A stretch of 10,000 nt of DNA from Plasmopara viticola (taxonomy: Eukaryota > Oomycota > Peronosporomycetes > Peronosporales > Peronosporaceae). A program made the translations under genes and the position numbers. The stretch spans positions 22,501-32,500 of the forward strand of contig MBPM02000029.1 of NCBI GenBank assembly GCA_001695595.3, in the 5' to 3' direction. This document shows, one piece after another, positions 1-7,387 of the stretch. The notes beneath the pieces are model-generated. The model had not been told where the DNA came from. It saw nothing but the letters and a program-made list of their open reading frames with translations, and did no database searches. Every line of letters begins with the position of its first letter. The first letter of the stretch is position 1.

Positions 1-374
1 TCGGAAGTCGACTCAGAATCTGCTACCTTTCTCAAAGTCGTAATTTATTAGCTGAGAATCTTTTGTACAGAAAGACAAATTAAGATCCTCACTTCAACAG
101 TCTCACCATATAATGGCAAATCAAGAAGTGAACAATAGAACATGATACAGCGTACTATAGAAAATTCTATTAAAAAACTTTCCTAAGTTTGCCGCACACA
201 CGCCCCAGATCAAGTCGGTTCTACCCGAATTTGAATCTTTCCACCAGAAACTACCACAATTACCATCACAAAAGGTATCGCATAACGTCACACAATCCGA
301 AAATCGTATAAACACTATACAACCAACTGAAACGATATTTTGCAATAGCTCCGATAGTGCGTCGTTGTAGTATT
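1..374. other. Unassigned AT-rich sequence, no gene seen
   Basis: I see no gene, RNA or repeat that I can support here. A 74-codon frame on the minus strand (121-345) has no recognisable domain and a composition expected of non-coding sequence. The only local similarity is a weak pair of CTCAGAATC / CTGAGAATC words at about 11 and 53. It may be the unique flank of the satellite that begins at about 375. Confidence 0.5.
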
Positions 375-999
375 TCGCAGCATCAGCAGCGTATTATTGC
401 GTAGAAGTTTGTGTTTTGGATCATTATTTCAATTGCATTTACTCAAATGCAAATCAGCATCGCATTACAATATTTTTTCGCGTCAATGTTAATACGCTCG
501 GGTAACTACTCCGATTGTATTTACTTAATCAGCTTCCATATTATAACACAGCGCTTCATCGCGTCAAAATAAACACACTCGAATTAATACCTCTAACGTA
601 GTTTTACTTAGTCAACAACTCAGCATCGCATTACAATATTTTTTCGCGTCAATGTTAATACGCTCGGGTAACTACCCCGATTGTATTTACTTAATCAGCT
701 TCCATATTATAGCACAACGCTTCATCGCGTCATAATAACCACGCTCGTATAATAAATTCTAACATACTTTACTTAGTCAACAACTCAGCATTGCATCACA
801 ACATTTTTTCGCGTCAAAGTTAATACGCTCGGGTAACTACCCCAATTATATTTACTTAATCAGCTTCCACATTATAATACAACGCTTCATCGCGTCAAAG
901 TATATACGTTAAAATAATAATTTCTTACGAATTTATCTGGTCGGCACATCAACGTCGCATCACAATATTTAATAGCGTCAAAGACTATACTTTTCGGGG

Positions 1000-3277
1000 A
1001 ACTACCCCATTTGTATGTACTAAATCAGCTTCTATATTGTAACACAACGCTTCAGCGCGTCGAAATAAACACGCTCGACTAATAATTCTGATTGTACTTA
1101 CTCACCCAGCAATTAAACATCGCATTAAATAATTCGATTGCATATTAGATTGAACAATCGAAAAATTATTCCAATCGAACATATCTAGTTAACAATCAAA
1201 CTATTATACAACACTTTATCGCTTCAGAGTTAACACGTTTAAATAATAAATTCAATTGTATAAACTCGTCAACAAATTCACATCGCATCACAAAATTTTT
1301 TCGCGTCAAAGATTATACGCTCGGGGAACTACCCCAATTGTAATCACTTAATCAGCTTCCATGTTGTAACACAACGCTTTATCGTATTAGAATTTACACG
1401 CTCGAATTTAATACTAACTAGTACTTACTCAGTCGCCAACTTCACATCGCATTAAATACTTAAAGCGTCAAATCGATACAATAGAAAAAATCAGCTGTAC
1501 ACATCTTTCAGCTTCAATGTTTTAACACAACGCTTCATCGCGTCAAAGTTAACACGTTTCGATAATAAAATCAATTGTATAAATTCGTCAACAACTTCAT
1601 ATTGCATCACAACATTTTTTCGCGTCAAAGATTATACGCTTGGGGAACTACCCCAATTGTAGTCACTTAGTCAACTTCCATATTGTAATACAATGCTTTA
1701 TCGTATCAAAATTTACACGCTCGAATTATTACACTAACTAGTACATACTCACTCGGCAACTTCACATCGCATTGAAATTTAAAGCGTCAAATTGATACAA
1801 TAGAAAAAATCAGTTGTACACATCTTTCAGCTTCAATATTTCAACACAACGCTTCACCGCGTCAAAGTTAACACATTTGGATAATTAAATCAATTGTATA
1901 AATTCGTCAACAACTTCATATCGCATCACAACATTTTTTCGCGTCAAAGATCATACGCTTAGGGAACTACCCCAATTGTAGTCACTTAGTCAGCTTCCAT
2001 ATTGTAACACAACGCTCAATTGCATCAAAATGTACACGCTCAAATAATTATTCAAACTAGTACTTACTTCGTCGCCACTCAACATCGCATTAAAATTAAA
2101 ATGCATCAAAGCTTGAACAATCGGAAATTTTCCCAATCGATCATACTTAGTCAGCATCCATATTATAATACAACGCTTTGTCGCTTCAAAGCTAACGTGT
2201 TTGGAAAATAAAATCAATTGTATATACTCGTCAACAAATCCACATCGCATCACAATATTTAATAGCGTCAAAGATTATACACTTGGGGAACTACCCCAAT
2301 TGTAGTCACTTATCAGTTTTCGATATTGTAATGCAACGCTTTATCGTATTCAAGTTTACACGCTCAAATTATATTTCCAATTAGCACTAACTTAGTCTGC
2401 AACTCAACATCGCATTAAAATTAAAATGCATCAAAGCTTGAACAATCGGAAATTTTCCCAATCGATCATACTTAGTCAGCATCCACATCATAATACAACG
2501 CTTTGTCGCTTCAAAGCTAACGTGTTTTGGAAAATAAAATCAATTGTATATACTCGTTAACAAATCCACATCGCATCACAATATTTTTTCGCGTCAAAGA
2601 TTATACGCTTGGGGAACTACCCCAATTGTAGTCACTTATCAGCTATCGATATTGTAACGCAACGCTTTATCGTATTCAAGTTTACACGCTTAAATTATAT
2701 TCCCAGTTAGCACTAACTTAGTCGGCAACTCAACATCGCGTTAAAAATTAAAATGCATTAAAGCTTGAACAATCGGAAATTTTCCCAATTGATCATACTT
2801 AGTTAGCATCTCTATTATTACGCAACACTTTGTCGCTTCAAAGTTAACGTGTTTTGGAAAATTAAATCGATTGTATATACTCGTCAACAATTCCACATCG
2901 CATCACAATATTTAATAGCGTCAAAGATTATACGCTTGGGGAACTACCCCAATTGTAGTCACTTATCAGTTCTCAATATTGTAACGCAACGTTTTATCGT
3001 ATCAAAATTTACACGCTCGAATTATATTTTCGAATTGGCACTAACTTAGTCGGCAACTCAACATCGTATTAAAAATCAAAATGCATCAAAGCTTGAACAA
3101 TCAGAAATTATCCCAATTGATCATACTTAGTCAGCATCCATATTATAACACAACGCTTAGTCGCTTCAAAGTTAACGCGTTTGGAAAATAAAATCAATTG
3201 TATATACTCGTCAACAAATCCACATCGCATCACAATATTTTTTCGCGTCAAAGATTATACGCTCGGGGAACTACCCC
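1000..3277. repeat. Dimeric higher-order repeat zone of satellite 1 (319-327 bp)
   Basis: Between these points the AACTACCCC landmark appears only in every second monomer, giving a period of 319-327 bp. The intervening monomer has diverged and carries one of two replacements at the same place. Type B1 contains GATACAATAGAAAAAATCAG (about 1475 and 1794) and coincides with the 319-bp period. Type B2 contains GAACAATCGGAAATTTTCCC (about 2113, 2437 and later degenerate copies near 2766 and 3091, with a distant relative near 1153) and coincides with the 324-327-bp period. Alternating monomers that resemble their second neighbour more than their first are the definition of a higher-order repeat and imply amplification in dimer steps, probably by unequal exchange or gene conversion. 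Confidence 0.88.
1640..1656. repeat. Palindromic box TTGGGG-AACTA-CCCCAA, representative copy
   Basis: The box is a perfect 6-bp inverted repeat around a 5-bp centre. Equally perfect copies are at 2283-2299, 2609-2625 and 2936-2952. One-base variants occur at 1320-1336 and 3263-3279 (TCGGGG left arm) and at 1959-1975 (TTAGGG left arm). It is among the best conserved and most GC-rich parts of an otherwise AT-rich monomer. A short inverted repeat kept in alternate monomers suggests a dimeric protein-binding site, comparable in layout only to the CENP-B box of alpha satellite. No binding protein can be inferred from the sequence. Confidence 0.75.
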
Positions 3278-3669
3278 AATTGTAGTCACTTATTAGCTTC
3301 CATATTGTAATGCAATGCTTTATCGTATCAAAGTTTACACGCTCGAAATACATATCCAATTAGTACATACTTAGTCAGCAATTCCACATTGCCTTGCAAC
3401 AATTAAGGCATTAAAGAAATACGCTTGGGTAACTACCCCAAATGTACTTACTTAGCCAGCTTTAATGTTGAAATACATTGCTTCATCGCGTCAAAGTCTA
3501 TATAGAATTATTTATCCAATTATACTTACTTACTTAGCAACTTCACATCGCATCACTAAATTTTTCGCGTCAAAGATTATACGCTCAGGGAAAACCCCAA
3601 TTGTAGTCACTTATCAGTTTTTAATATCGTGATACAATGCTTAATCGCGTCGAAATAAATACGCTCGGA

Positions 3670-3691
3670 AATTATTATTATTATTATTATA
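3670..3691. repeat. (ATT)n microsatellite
   Basis: About seven uninterrupted ATT units sit in the last, decayed satellite-1 monomer, just after an ACGCTCGG word of the half-unit. It marks the right boundary of the recognisable array and is probably a replication-slippage expansion within the AT-rich part of the monomer. Confidence 0.95.
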
Positions 3692-4004
3692 CTTACACAT
3701 ACTTACTCTGCAATTCTACTCTTCTTCAGCACAAAATAATCAGTGCAACGCAAAATGCATCAAATTAAACTGGATTCTTATGCATAGCATATGAATACAA
3801 CCTCATTTACTGCTAGCACGTTTAATTATCCCAAGTTTCCTTAGAAAATTCTAAACGCACTTTACTTAGTTGCTTCCTACACAAACCTTAGATTAAGCGG
3901 AACTACATCTACAAAGATCCATGTAGGAAACCATAAATTGCCTACATTATTCTACTATATAAAAATGTATTAGAAATTAATTAGAGTGTGAAGCGGCAAT
4001 CGGC
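3692..4004. other. Unassigned AT-rich spacer
   Basis: No gene or RNA is visible. Near 3745-3770 there are words such as GTGCAACGCAAAATGCATCAAA that look like a last, strongly decayed satellite-1 half-unit. Beyond that I see nothing repeated or structured. Confidence 0.5.
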
Positions 4005-4151
4005 TTTTACTATATAAAAGAAATACCAAGGAATCTCCATAATAAACTTTTTATAGTATATAAATAGAGACCCTATTGAATTTCCATAGTAAAAATTTTT
4101 TGTATTAAAATAGATACCCCAAAGGAGTTTCCATAATAAACTTTTTTTTTT
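4005..4151. repeat. Three-copy 47-bp tandem repeat ending in a T10 run
   Basis: The word TCCAT recurs at exact 47-bp steps (4036, 4083 and 4130) inside a unit that runs roughly CTATATAAA, then a purine-rich ACCC or ACCA segment, then TTTCCATAATAAA and a T-run. The third copy ends in ten consecutive T (4142-4151). A 63-codon minus-strand frame crosses all three copies. Because 47 is not a multiple of three, each copy is read in a different frame, so it is not a repeated-domain protein. The unit is moderately diverged between copies. Confidence 0.9.
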
Positions 4152-4360
4152 CACCGACATACCCCTCCACATATATAGGGAACCCGCTACAGGAACGCTA
4201 CCCTGGTATTCCAGATCGTGTCATAGATATATATAGATTTAGCTATATATAGTTTTCTGGCAGTTTACCTTTATATAGACAATACTATACGAAAAGTTAA
4301 GCTTAACGCTTAATGTGTCTAAAATAGATTCCACGTATTCTATATTTTTCACCGTCATAG
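4152..4360. other. AT-rich spacer with small palindromes
   Basis: There is no gene here. A TATATA-rich stretch at about 4227-4253 can fold on itself (ATATATAGATTTAGCTATATAT). A perfect 12-bp palindrome, GTTAAGCTTAAC, lies at 4296-4307. These may be chance features of AT-rich DNA. Confidence 0.5.
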
Positions 4361-4455
4361 GTACGAAATTTATTCACTTAAGTACGAAATTTCGCTTAAT
4401 TACGTAAAATTCATATAAAGTACGTAATTTTCATTTAAGTACGTAATTTATGTGC
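4361..4455. repeat. Five-copy ~20-bp TACGTAA/TACGAAA tandem repeat
   Basis: Units begin at about 4361, 4382, 4400, 4420 and 4439. Each reads as GTACGAAATTT or GTACGTAATTT followed by an AT-rich tail ending CACTTAA, CGCTTAA, CATATAA or CATTTAA. The unit length varies from 18 to 21 bp, and the last three copies share TACGTAA, a near-palindrome. It is a minisatellite with no coding potential and no similarity to the neighbouring 47-bp repeat that I can see. Confidence 0.88.
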
Positions 4456-5290
4456 TTTTTCTGCAACATTGTCCATTTTTGAGGACATTTTGACGTCGCT
4501 TAAGAACACCTCGATAGGCTCACCCGCATAAAATTAATATGTTTTAAGCGCTATAAAACTACACTACGTAAGCTAAGGCAGGTCGCTCAACTCTTTTTAG
4601 AAGTCGAGATATTTTGTGTTAAGTGGCAAATTCGCGTTTTTTTTGTGCCGCTTGGCCGGTCTTTGGCCAAGAACGAAAAATGCCGTCTAGAGGCCACAAA
4701 TTAAATTTTTTTGTATACAAGATATCTTTGAAAAAGGTGTATTTTAGCATTTTCTCTAACTTTGGTCTCCTTAACAGAACGACATAACGCTCGTCTATGC
4801 CGAGATATATGGCAAAAACCTCTCGATTTGTGTTAATCTTCAAAACTTTAATCTTTAATAACTTTTGAAGTACTTCAAAGTCGCGAGCAAATCTTTGACC
4901 AGTTTGACCGTCTTGTAAACGTAAACATTTTTGCCTATCGATATCCTTCGAAATGTTATATATTGAATAAGTTATTACAGTTTTATAGTTTTTCAAGTTT
5001 AATTACATAAAACGTACTAACGATTCTGTTCTCGATTCAAGATTCGTAATCTCCATCAAATTCTGCACCTCCCCCCCATTTTTTAACCGTAAATTCCAAG
5101 TGGAAGTAACTCTTACTGATTCCGAGTGAGTTATTTTGATCGGAAGTGCAACCAATGCACATCTACGAAATCAACGCAGATTCTGGGGAACAAAAATATA
5201 GCCAGGCCAAGTCTCAATGTAAGCACCCTATACCCTGGGAGGTTGGCTTTCTAGGACCAAAATTTCACGCTGAATCGATTCCGCTATCGA
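4456..5290. other. Unassigned region with a weak minus-strand reading frame
   Basis: The best frame here is 125 codons on the minus strand (4996 down to 4619). It is lysine-rich, I recognise no domain in it, and I see no promoter or partner gene that would support it. Its DNA contains ATAACTTTTGAA at 4858-4869, which recurs at 6497-6508 in a clearly non-coding repeat setting, so the frame is more likely a repeat relic than a gene. A small hairpin (CTTGGCC/GGCCAAG, 7-bp stem, 7-nt loop) lies at 4651-4671, and a C7 run at 5071-5077. Nothing else is evident from 5080 to 5290. Confidence 0.45.
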
Positions 5291-5745
5291 GCTGGGCTCT
5301 CAGACGTCTCGTTTTTGCGCTATGACGTAAACACGGTACGGGTGCAATCTTTTAGGTACACTTTTTGGCAAAAAAAGCCGATTTTTGACCATAAAATTTG
5401 AGATACAGAAAAAAGTATTAAAGTTTGACTTTCTGCCGATAGCTCACGTGAAAGAGCATCAAAAACCACGTCTAGAACACTAAAGGGAGAAGGGTTAAGT
5501 GCCCTGCAACCTGGATAAAGAGGGCTGCGAAGGCGAAAAATGGCATATTTTGCACCAAATTTGGGCCATTTTTGCCGCACTAAAAATTGAATAAATCAGC
5601 AACCACTGCGAGTTACGGGCCCTACTTTTGGGTGCGGACATGTCCAAGCATGCCTCAAACAATCCCGAGGCGTCTGCAGGTCAGTTGTCGTTTGCGCTAC
5701 GAAGAGTTAAATTTTTGTGCCTAAAAATGCAAAAGTTCAAAATGC

Positions 5746-5848
5746 GTGAAATAGCTGTTTTAAGGATCTACAGCCAAGGGACTTGATTGTGCGCATTTGG
5801 ATTTTAGTTCACGTGAAAGAGCATGAAAAAACACATCTAGAACACTAA
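5746..5848. repeat. Identical 103-bp core, copy 1
   Basis: This block begins at GTGAAATAGCTG and ends at AGAACACTAA. It contains the TCACGTGA palindrome and matches 6114-6216 base for base by eye. The left copy of the family (around 5444-5485) matches only its end (CACGTGAAAGAGCAT, then CTAGAACACTAAA). Sharp identity inside diverged flanks points to gene conversion or to selection on the core. Confidence 0.88.
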
Positions 5849-6113
5849 AATCTGTAGACGAGACTACTCGTCTTCCGGGATTTATAGAGCCACTTATGTA
5901 AAATCTTAAACATTTTTAAGAGATTTTGAGGCGATTTTGCCGCACTAAAAAATTCATAACTTGACAACTACTGCGAGTTAAGGGCCCTAATTTTGGGTGT
6001 GGACATGTCCAAGCATGCCCCAAACGATCCCGAGGAGTCTGCAAGCAGGATGTTGCTTGCGGTACGAAGACTTAAAAATTTGTGCCTAAAAAGGCATAAA
6101 ATTGAAAAAAGGT

Positions 6114-6216
6114 GTGAAATAGCTGTTTTAAGGATCTACAGCCAAGGGACTTGATTGTGCGCATTTGGATTTTAGTTCACGTGAAAGAGCATGAAAAAAC
6201 ACATCTAGAACACTAA
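6114..6216. repeat. Identical 103-bp core, copy 2
   Basis: This is the second copy of the core, 368 bp to the right of the first. The hairpin AGACGAG-ACTA-CTCGTCT follows it after about eight bases, as it does in copy 1, so core plus hairpin behave as one module. Confidence 0.88.
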
Positions 6217-6480
6217 GACCCGTAGACGAGACTACTCGTCTTCCAAGATTTATAGAGCCACTTATGTAAATTCTTAAACATTTTTGATGAGATTTCAAGG
6301 CCATTTTTGCCGTACTAAAAAACTCATAACTTCACAACTACTTCGAGTTACGGGCTCTAATTTTGTATGCAGTCGTGTGAATACACACACTAGACAATCC
6401 CGTTTCGTCTGCAAGCCGGACTTTTTTTGCAGAGCATAAAATTAATTTTTTCGGACTAAAAATGAAAATAGTTGAAAATC

Positions 6481-6749
6481 TTGCACATATATCCTTATAA
6501 CTTTTGAACCACTGAAGTTAGACGTTCTCCGATTGCACCATCGTACGCAGAATAAAATTCTGCATCGAATACATGTGCGACATAAAAAATACATGCTAAC
6601 AAAAAAAGTACAGGTTGTACATAAATCTACCTTTGATATTCGGATTCAGCATAAAAAATTACATATGATAGGCTGTGATAGATAAAACAGTTTTTGGGTT
6701 TTGAGCGAGCTAGAGCACTAAACGTGTTCTGACATAAAATAGACTTGAT
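6481..6749. other. Spacer between 365-bp repeat and 5S gene
   Basis: There is no gene here. ATAACTTTTGAA at 6497-6508 repeats the word at 4858, and is followed by ACCACTGAAGTTAG, which resembles ACAACTACTGCGAGTTA of the 365-bp repeat, so the left end is probably a diverged relative of that family. A compact hairpin, GCAGAAT-AAA-ATTCTGC, lies at 6547-6563. The rest shows nothing I can assign. Confidence 0.55.
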
Positions 6750-6753
6750 AAAA
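6750..6753 (-). terminator. RNA polymerase III T-run terminator of the 5S gene
   Basis: On the minus strand a TTTT run begins two bases after the predicted mature 3' end of the 5S RNA. A run of four T in the non-template strand is the standard RNA polymerase III stop. There is no TTTT inside the 5S sequence itself, which is consistent with a transcribable gene. Confidence 0.75.
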
Positions 6754-6755
6754 GT

Positions 6756-6873
6756 ATAGACAGCACACGGACTTCCCCGGTGGTCACCCACCCGAGTACT
6801 ACCCGAGCTTGAGGCTGCTTAACTTCACAGAGCAGACGGGATATGGTATTTTCAGCCTAATATGGCCGTCTAC
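6756..6873 (-). rRNA. 5S ribosomal RNA
   Basis: The minus strand reads as a 118-nt 5S rRNA, the normal length for fungi. Helix I closes perfectly: nt 2-9 TAGACGGC pairs with nt 110-117 GCTGTCTA, with one G.U. Helix II is AGGCTG (16-21) with CAGCCT (57-62). The conserved loop and internal promoter words are present: CCCGTC, GAAGTTAAGCAGCC (box A region, about nt 48-61) and GTAGTACTCGGGTGGGTGACC (box C region). Helix V (about 66-72 with 103-109) forms with a U.U mismatch, a mild oddity. The product is the small RNA of the large ribosomal subunit, transcribed by RNA polymerase III with TFIIIA and TFIIIC. A T-run lies immediately downstream. TATTA at about -27 to -23 could be the upstream TATA-like element known in some fungal 5S genes. 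No second copy is seen in the window, so it looks dispersed rather than arrayed. The sequence seems intact; a recent pseudogene cannot be excluded. Confidence 0.93.
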
Positions 6874-6895
6874 GAAAACAAATATATTAAACGTC

Positions 6896-6900
6896 TAATA
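6896..6900 (-). promoter_or_regulatory. Possible TATA-like element upstream of 5S
   Basis: On the minus strand, TATTA lies at -27 to -23 from the predicted 5S start. Upstream TATA-like elements at about this distance are known for 5S genes of some fungi such as Neurospora and fission yeast. A second AT-rich word, TTAATATATTT, lies closer at about -18 to -8. In AT-rich DNA either could be chance. Confidence 0.35.
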
Positions 6901-6954
6901 GTGCTTGGTAATCTAACACTTTATACTACTACATGAATGGTGAAATGCACTACA

Positions 6955-7180
6955 ACAAAACGGGTGGCTAGTAGCCACTGCCTACTACACAGCATAATAA
7001 GACATCTGCTATGCTAGTCGGTAGAACCAACACCTTCACACACAGCAGTGCAGATAGCTTGCCGTTGCATATTCACACGTACGTGTCCTAACGACAAGGT
7101 GTCTAACACACATGACCAAGCATCGTATGCGACATTTTTATGCATATTCGCACTAGACATCATGGACACCTTGTGCATGT
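6955..7180. other. Palindrome-rich segment
   Basis: There is no gene here, but the density of inverted repeats is high. GTGGCTA-G-TAGCCAC lies at 6964-6978. AGCATA (6991-6996) faces TATGCT (7010-7015). The perfect palindrome ACACGTACGTGT lies at 7075-7086. The 10-bp arms ACAAGGTGTC (7094-7103) and GACACCTTGT (7165-7174) face each other. TGCATATTC also occurs twice directly (about 7067 and 7141). It may be a decayed small inverted-repeat element or the regulatory region of the promoter-like sequence to its right; I cannot decide. Confidence 0.55.
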
Positions 7181-7219
7181 ACAGCGCACGCTTCGCTTAA
7201 GTACGACACTACATTGTCA

Positions 7220-7260
7220 TATATAAAGTGCTCTTCCTCCCGTCACCTTACGTCACTTTC
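7220..7260 (+). promoter_or_regulatory. Core-promoter-like TATA box with pyrimidine-rich leader
   Basis: TATATAAA at 7220-7227 is a textbook TATA box. It is followed by a strongly pyrimidine-rich strand from 7231 to about 7380 (CTCTTCCTCCC and similar), as seen downstream of many fungal core promoters. TTACGTCA, the reverse of the TGACGTAA bZIP site, lies at 7248-7255. No gene follows: overlapping frames of 68-70 codons (7214-7437 plus, 7471-7259 minus) have no recognisable domain, and the sequence passes into tandem repeats at about 7390. It could drive a non-coding transcript or be the U3/R part of a decayed solo LTR (TG at 7084, CA at 7439-7440), but no target-site duplication is visible. 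Confidence 0.4.
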
Positions 7261-7387
7261 ATGTACACGACCGTACGCCACCTACCGAACCTTCCTCCAT
7301 TTCCGCTTGCGAATCCGCGCTTCCTCTCCATCGCCTTACCTTCTCCGTACATCCGCGTACCCTACGCTTCTTCCCTATTATTATTTC

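Larger units (their letters stand above)
375..3668. repeat. Satellite array 1: ~163-bp monomers built from ~82-bp half-units
   Basis: This is a tandem satellite of roughly twenty degenerate monomers. The landmark AACTACCCC (or a one-base variant) recurs at about 504, 670, 835, 1000, 1327, 1646, 1965, 2289, 2615, 2942, 3269 and 3431, with a decayed copy near 3590. The spacing is therefore 159-167 bp at both ends and about twice that in the middle. The word CGCGTCAA recurs roughly twice per monomer (about 479, 561, 644, 726, 811 and 893), so each monomer is itself two diverged half-units of about 82 bp. One half carries a T-run before CGCGTCAA (AATATTTTTTCGCGTCAA). The other carries ACAACGCTTCATCGCGTCAA. 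Copies near 375-455 and after 3600 are strongly decayed, as at typical array edges. Reading frames inside (for example minus 1990-2271, plus 2849-3049) fall on repeat units, show no conserved coding pattern and are not genes. The monomer length is close to one nucleosome repeat. Confidence 0.95.
5300..6480. repeat. ~365-370-bp tandem repeat, two full and two partial copies
   Basis: The word GCCGCACTAAAAA (GCCGTAC in the last copy) occurs at 5574, 5939 and 6309, giving units of 365 and 370 bp. The palindrome TCACGTGA occurs at 5444, 5809 and 6177 with the same spacing, so a more diverged partial copy precedes 5574 and a partial copy follows 6309. The two full copies share a 103-bp block with no differences (5746-5848 and 6114-6216) while their flanks differ at many positions. 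Each full copy also carries the palindrome GGACATGTCC (5636-5645, 6001-6010) and a hairpin AGACGAG-ACTA-CTCGTCT (5856-5873, 6224-6241). No frame stays open through the units. I cannot name the family; it may be a non-autonomous element or local segmental duplication. Confidence 0.9.

Noticed and set aside
433..452. Hairpin TTGCATTT-ACTC-AAATGCAA at the edge of satellite 1
   Set aside because: It is a real 8-bp inverted repeat but occurs once and is not kept in other monomers, so I give it no functional weight.
1640..2952. TTGGGG/CCCCAA as telomeric repeats
   Set aside because: The words occur once per dimer as arms of an inverted repeat, not in tandem, and no TTAGGG-type run is present anywhere in the window.
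1990..3049. Reading frames of 63-93 codons inside satellite 1
   Set aside because: They lie on tandem repeat units, are not repeated intact in the neighbouring units, and overlap each other on opposite strands.
375..3668. CRISPR array
   Set aside because: Repeats are long, degenerate and contiguous, with no short identical repeats separated by unique spacers of equal size; the window is eukaryotic because of its 5S type and satellite content.
3981..4172. Minus-strand frame suggesting a repeated-motif peptide
   Set aside because: It spans three 47-bp repeats; 47 is not a multiple of three, so each copy is read in a different frame and the apparent repetition is not protein repetition.
4619..4996. 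125-codon minus-strand frame as a protein gene
   Set aside because: No recognisable domain, and no gene context supports its start. It contains a 12-base word shared with non-coding repeat sequence at 6497. A frame of this length can arise by chance.
5320..5580. 86-codon minus-strand frame
   Set aside because: It overlaps the partial left copy of the 365-bp repeat and is not preserved in the full copies; no domain is recognised.
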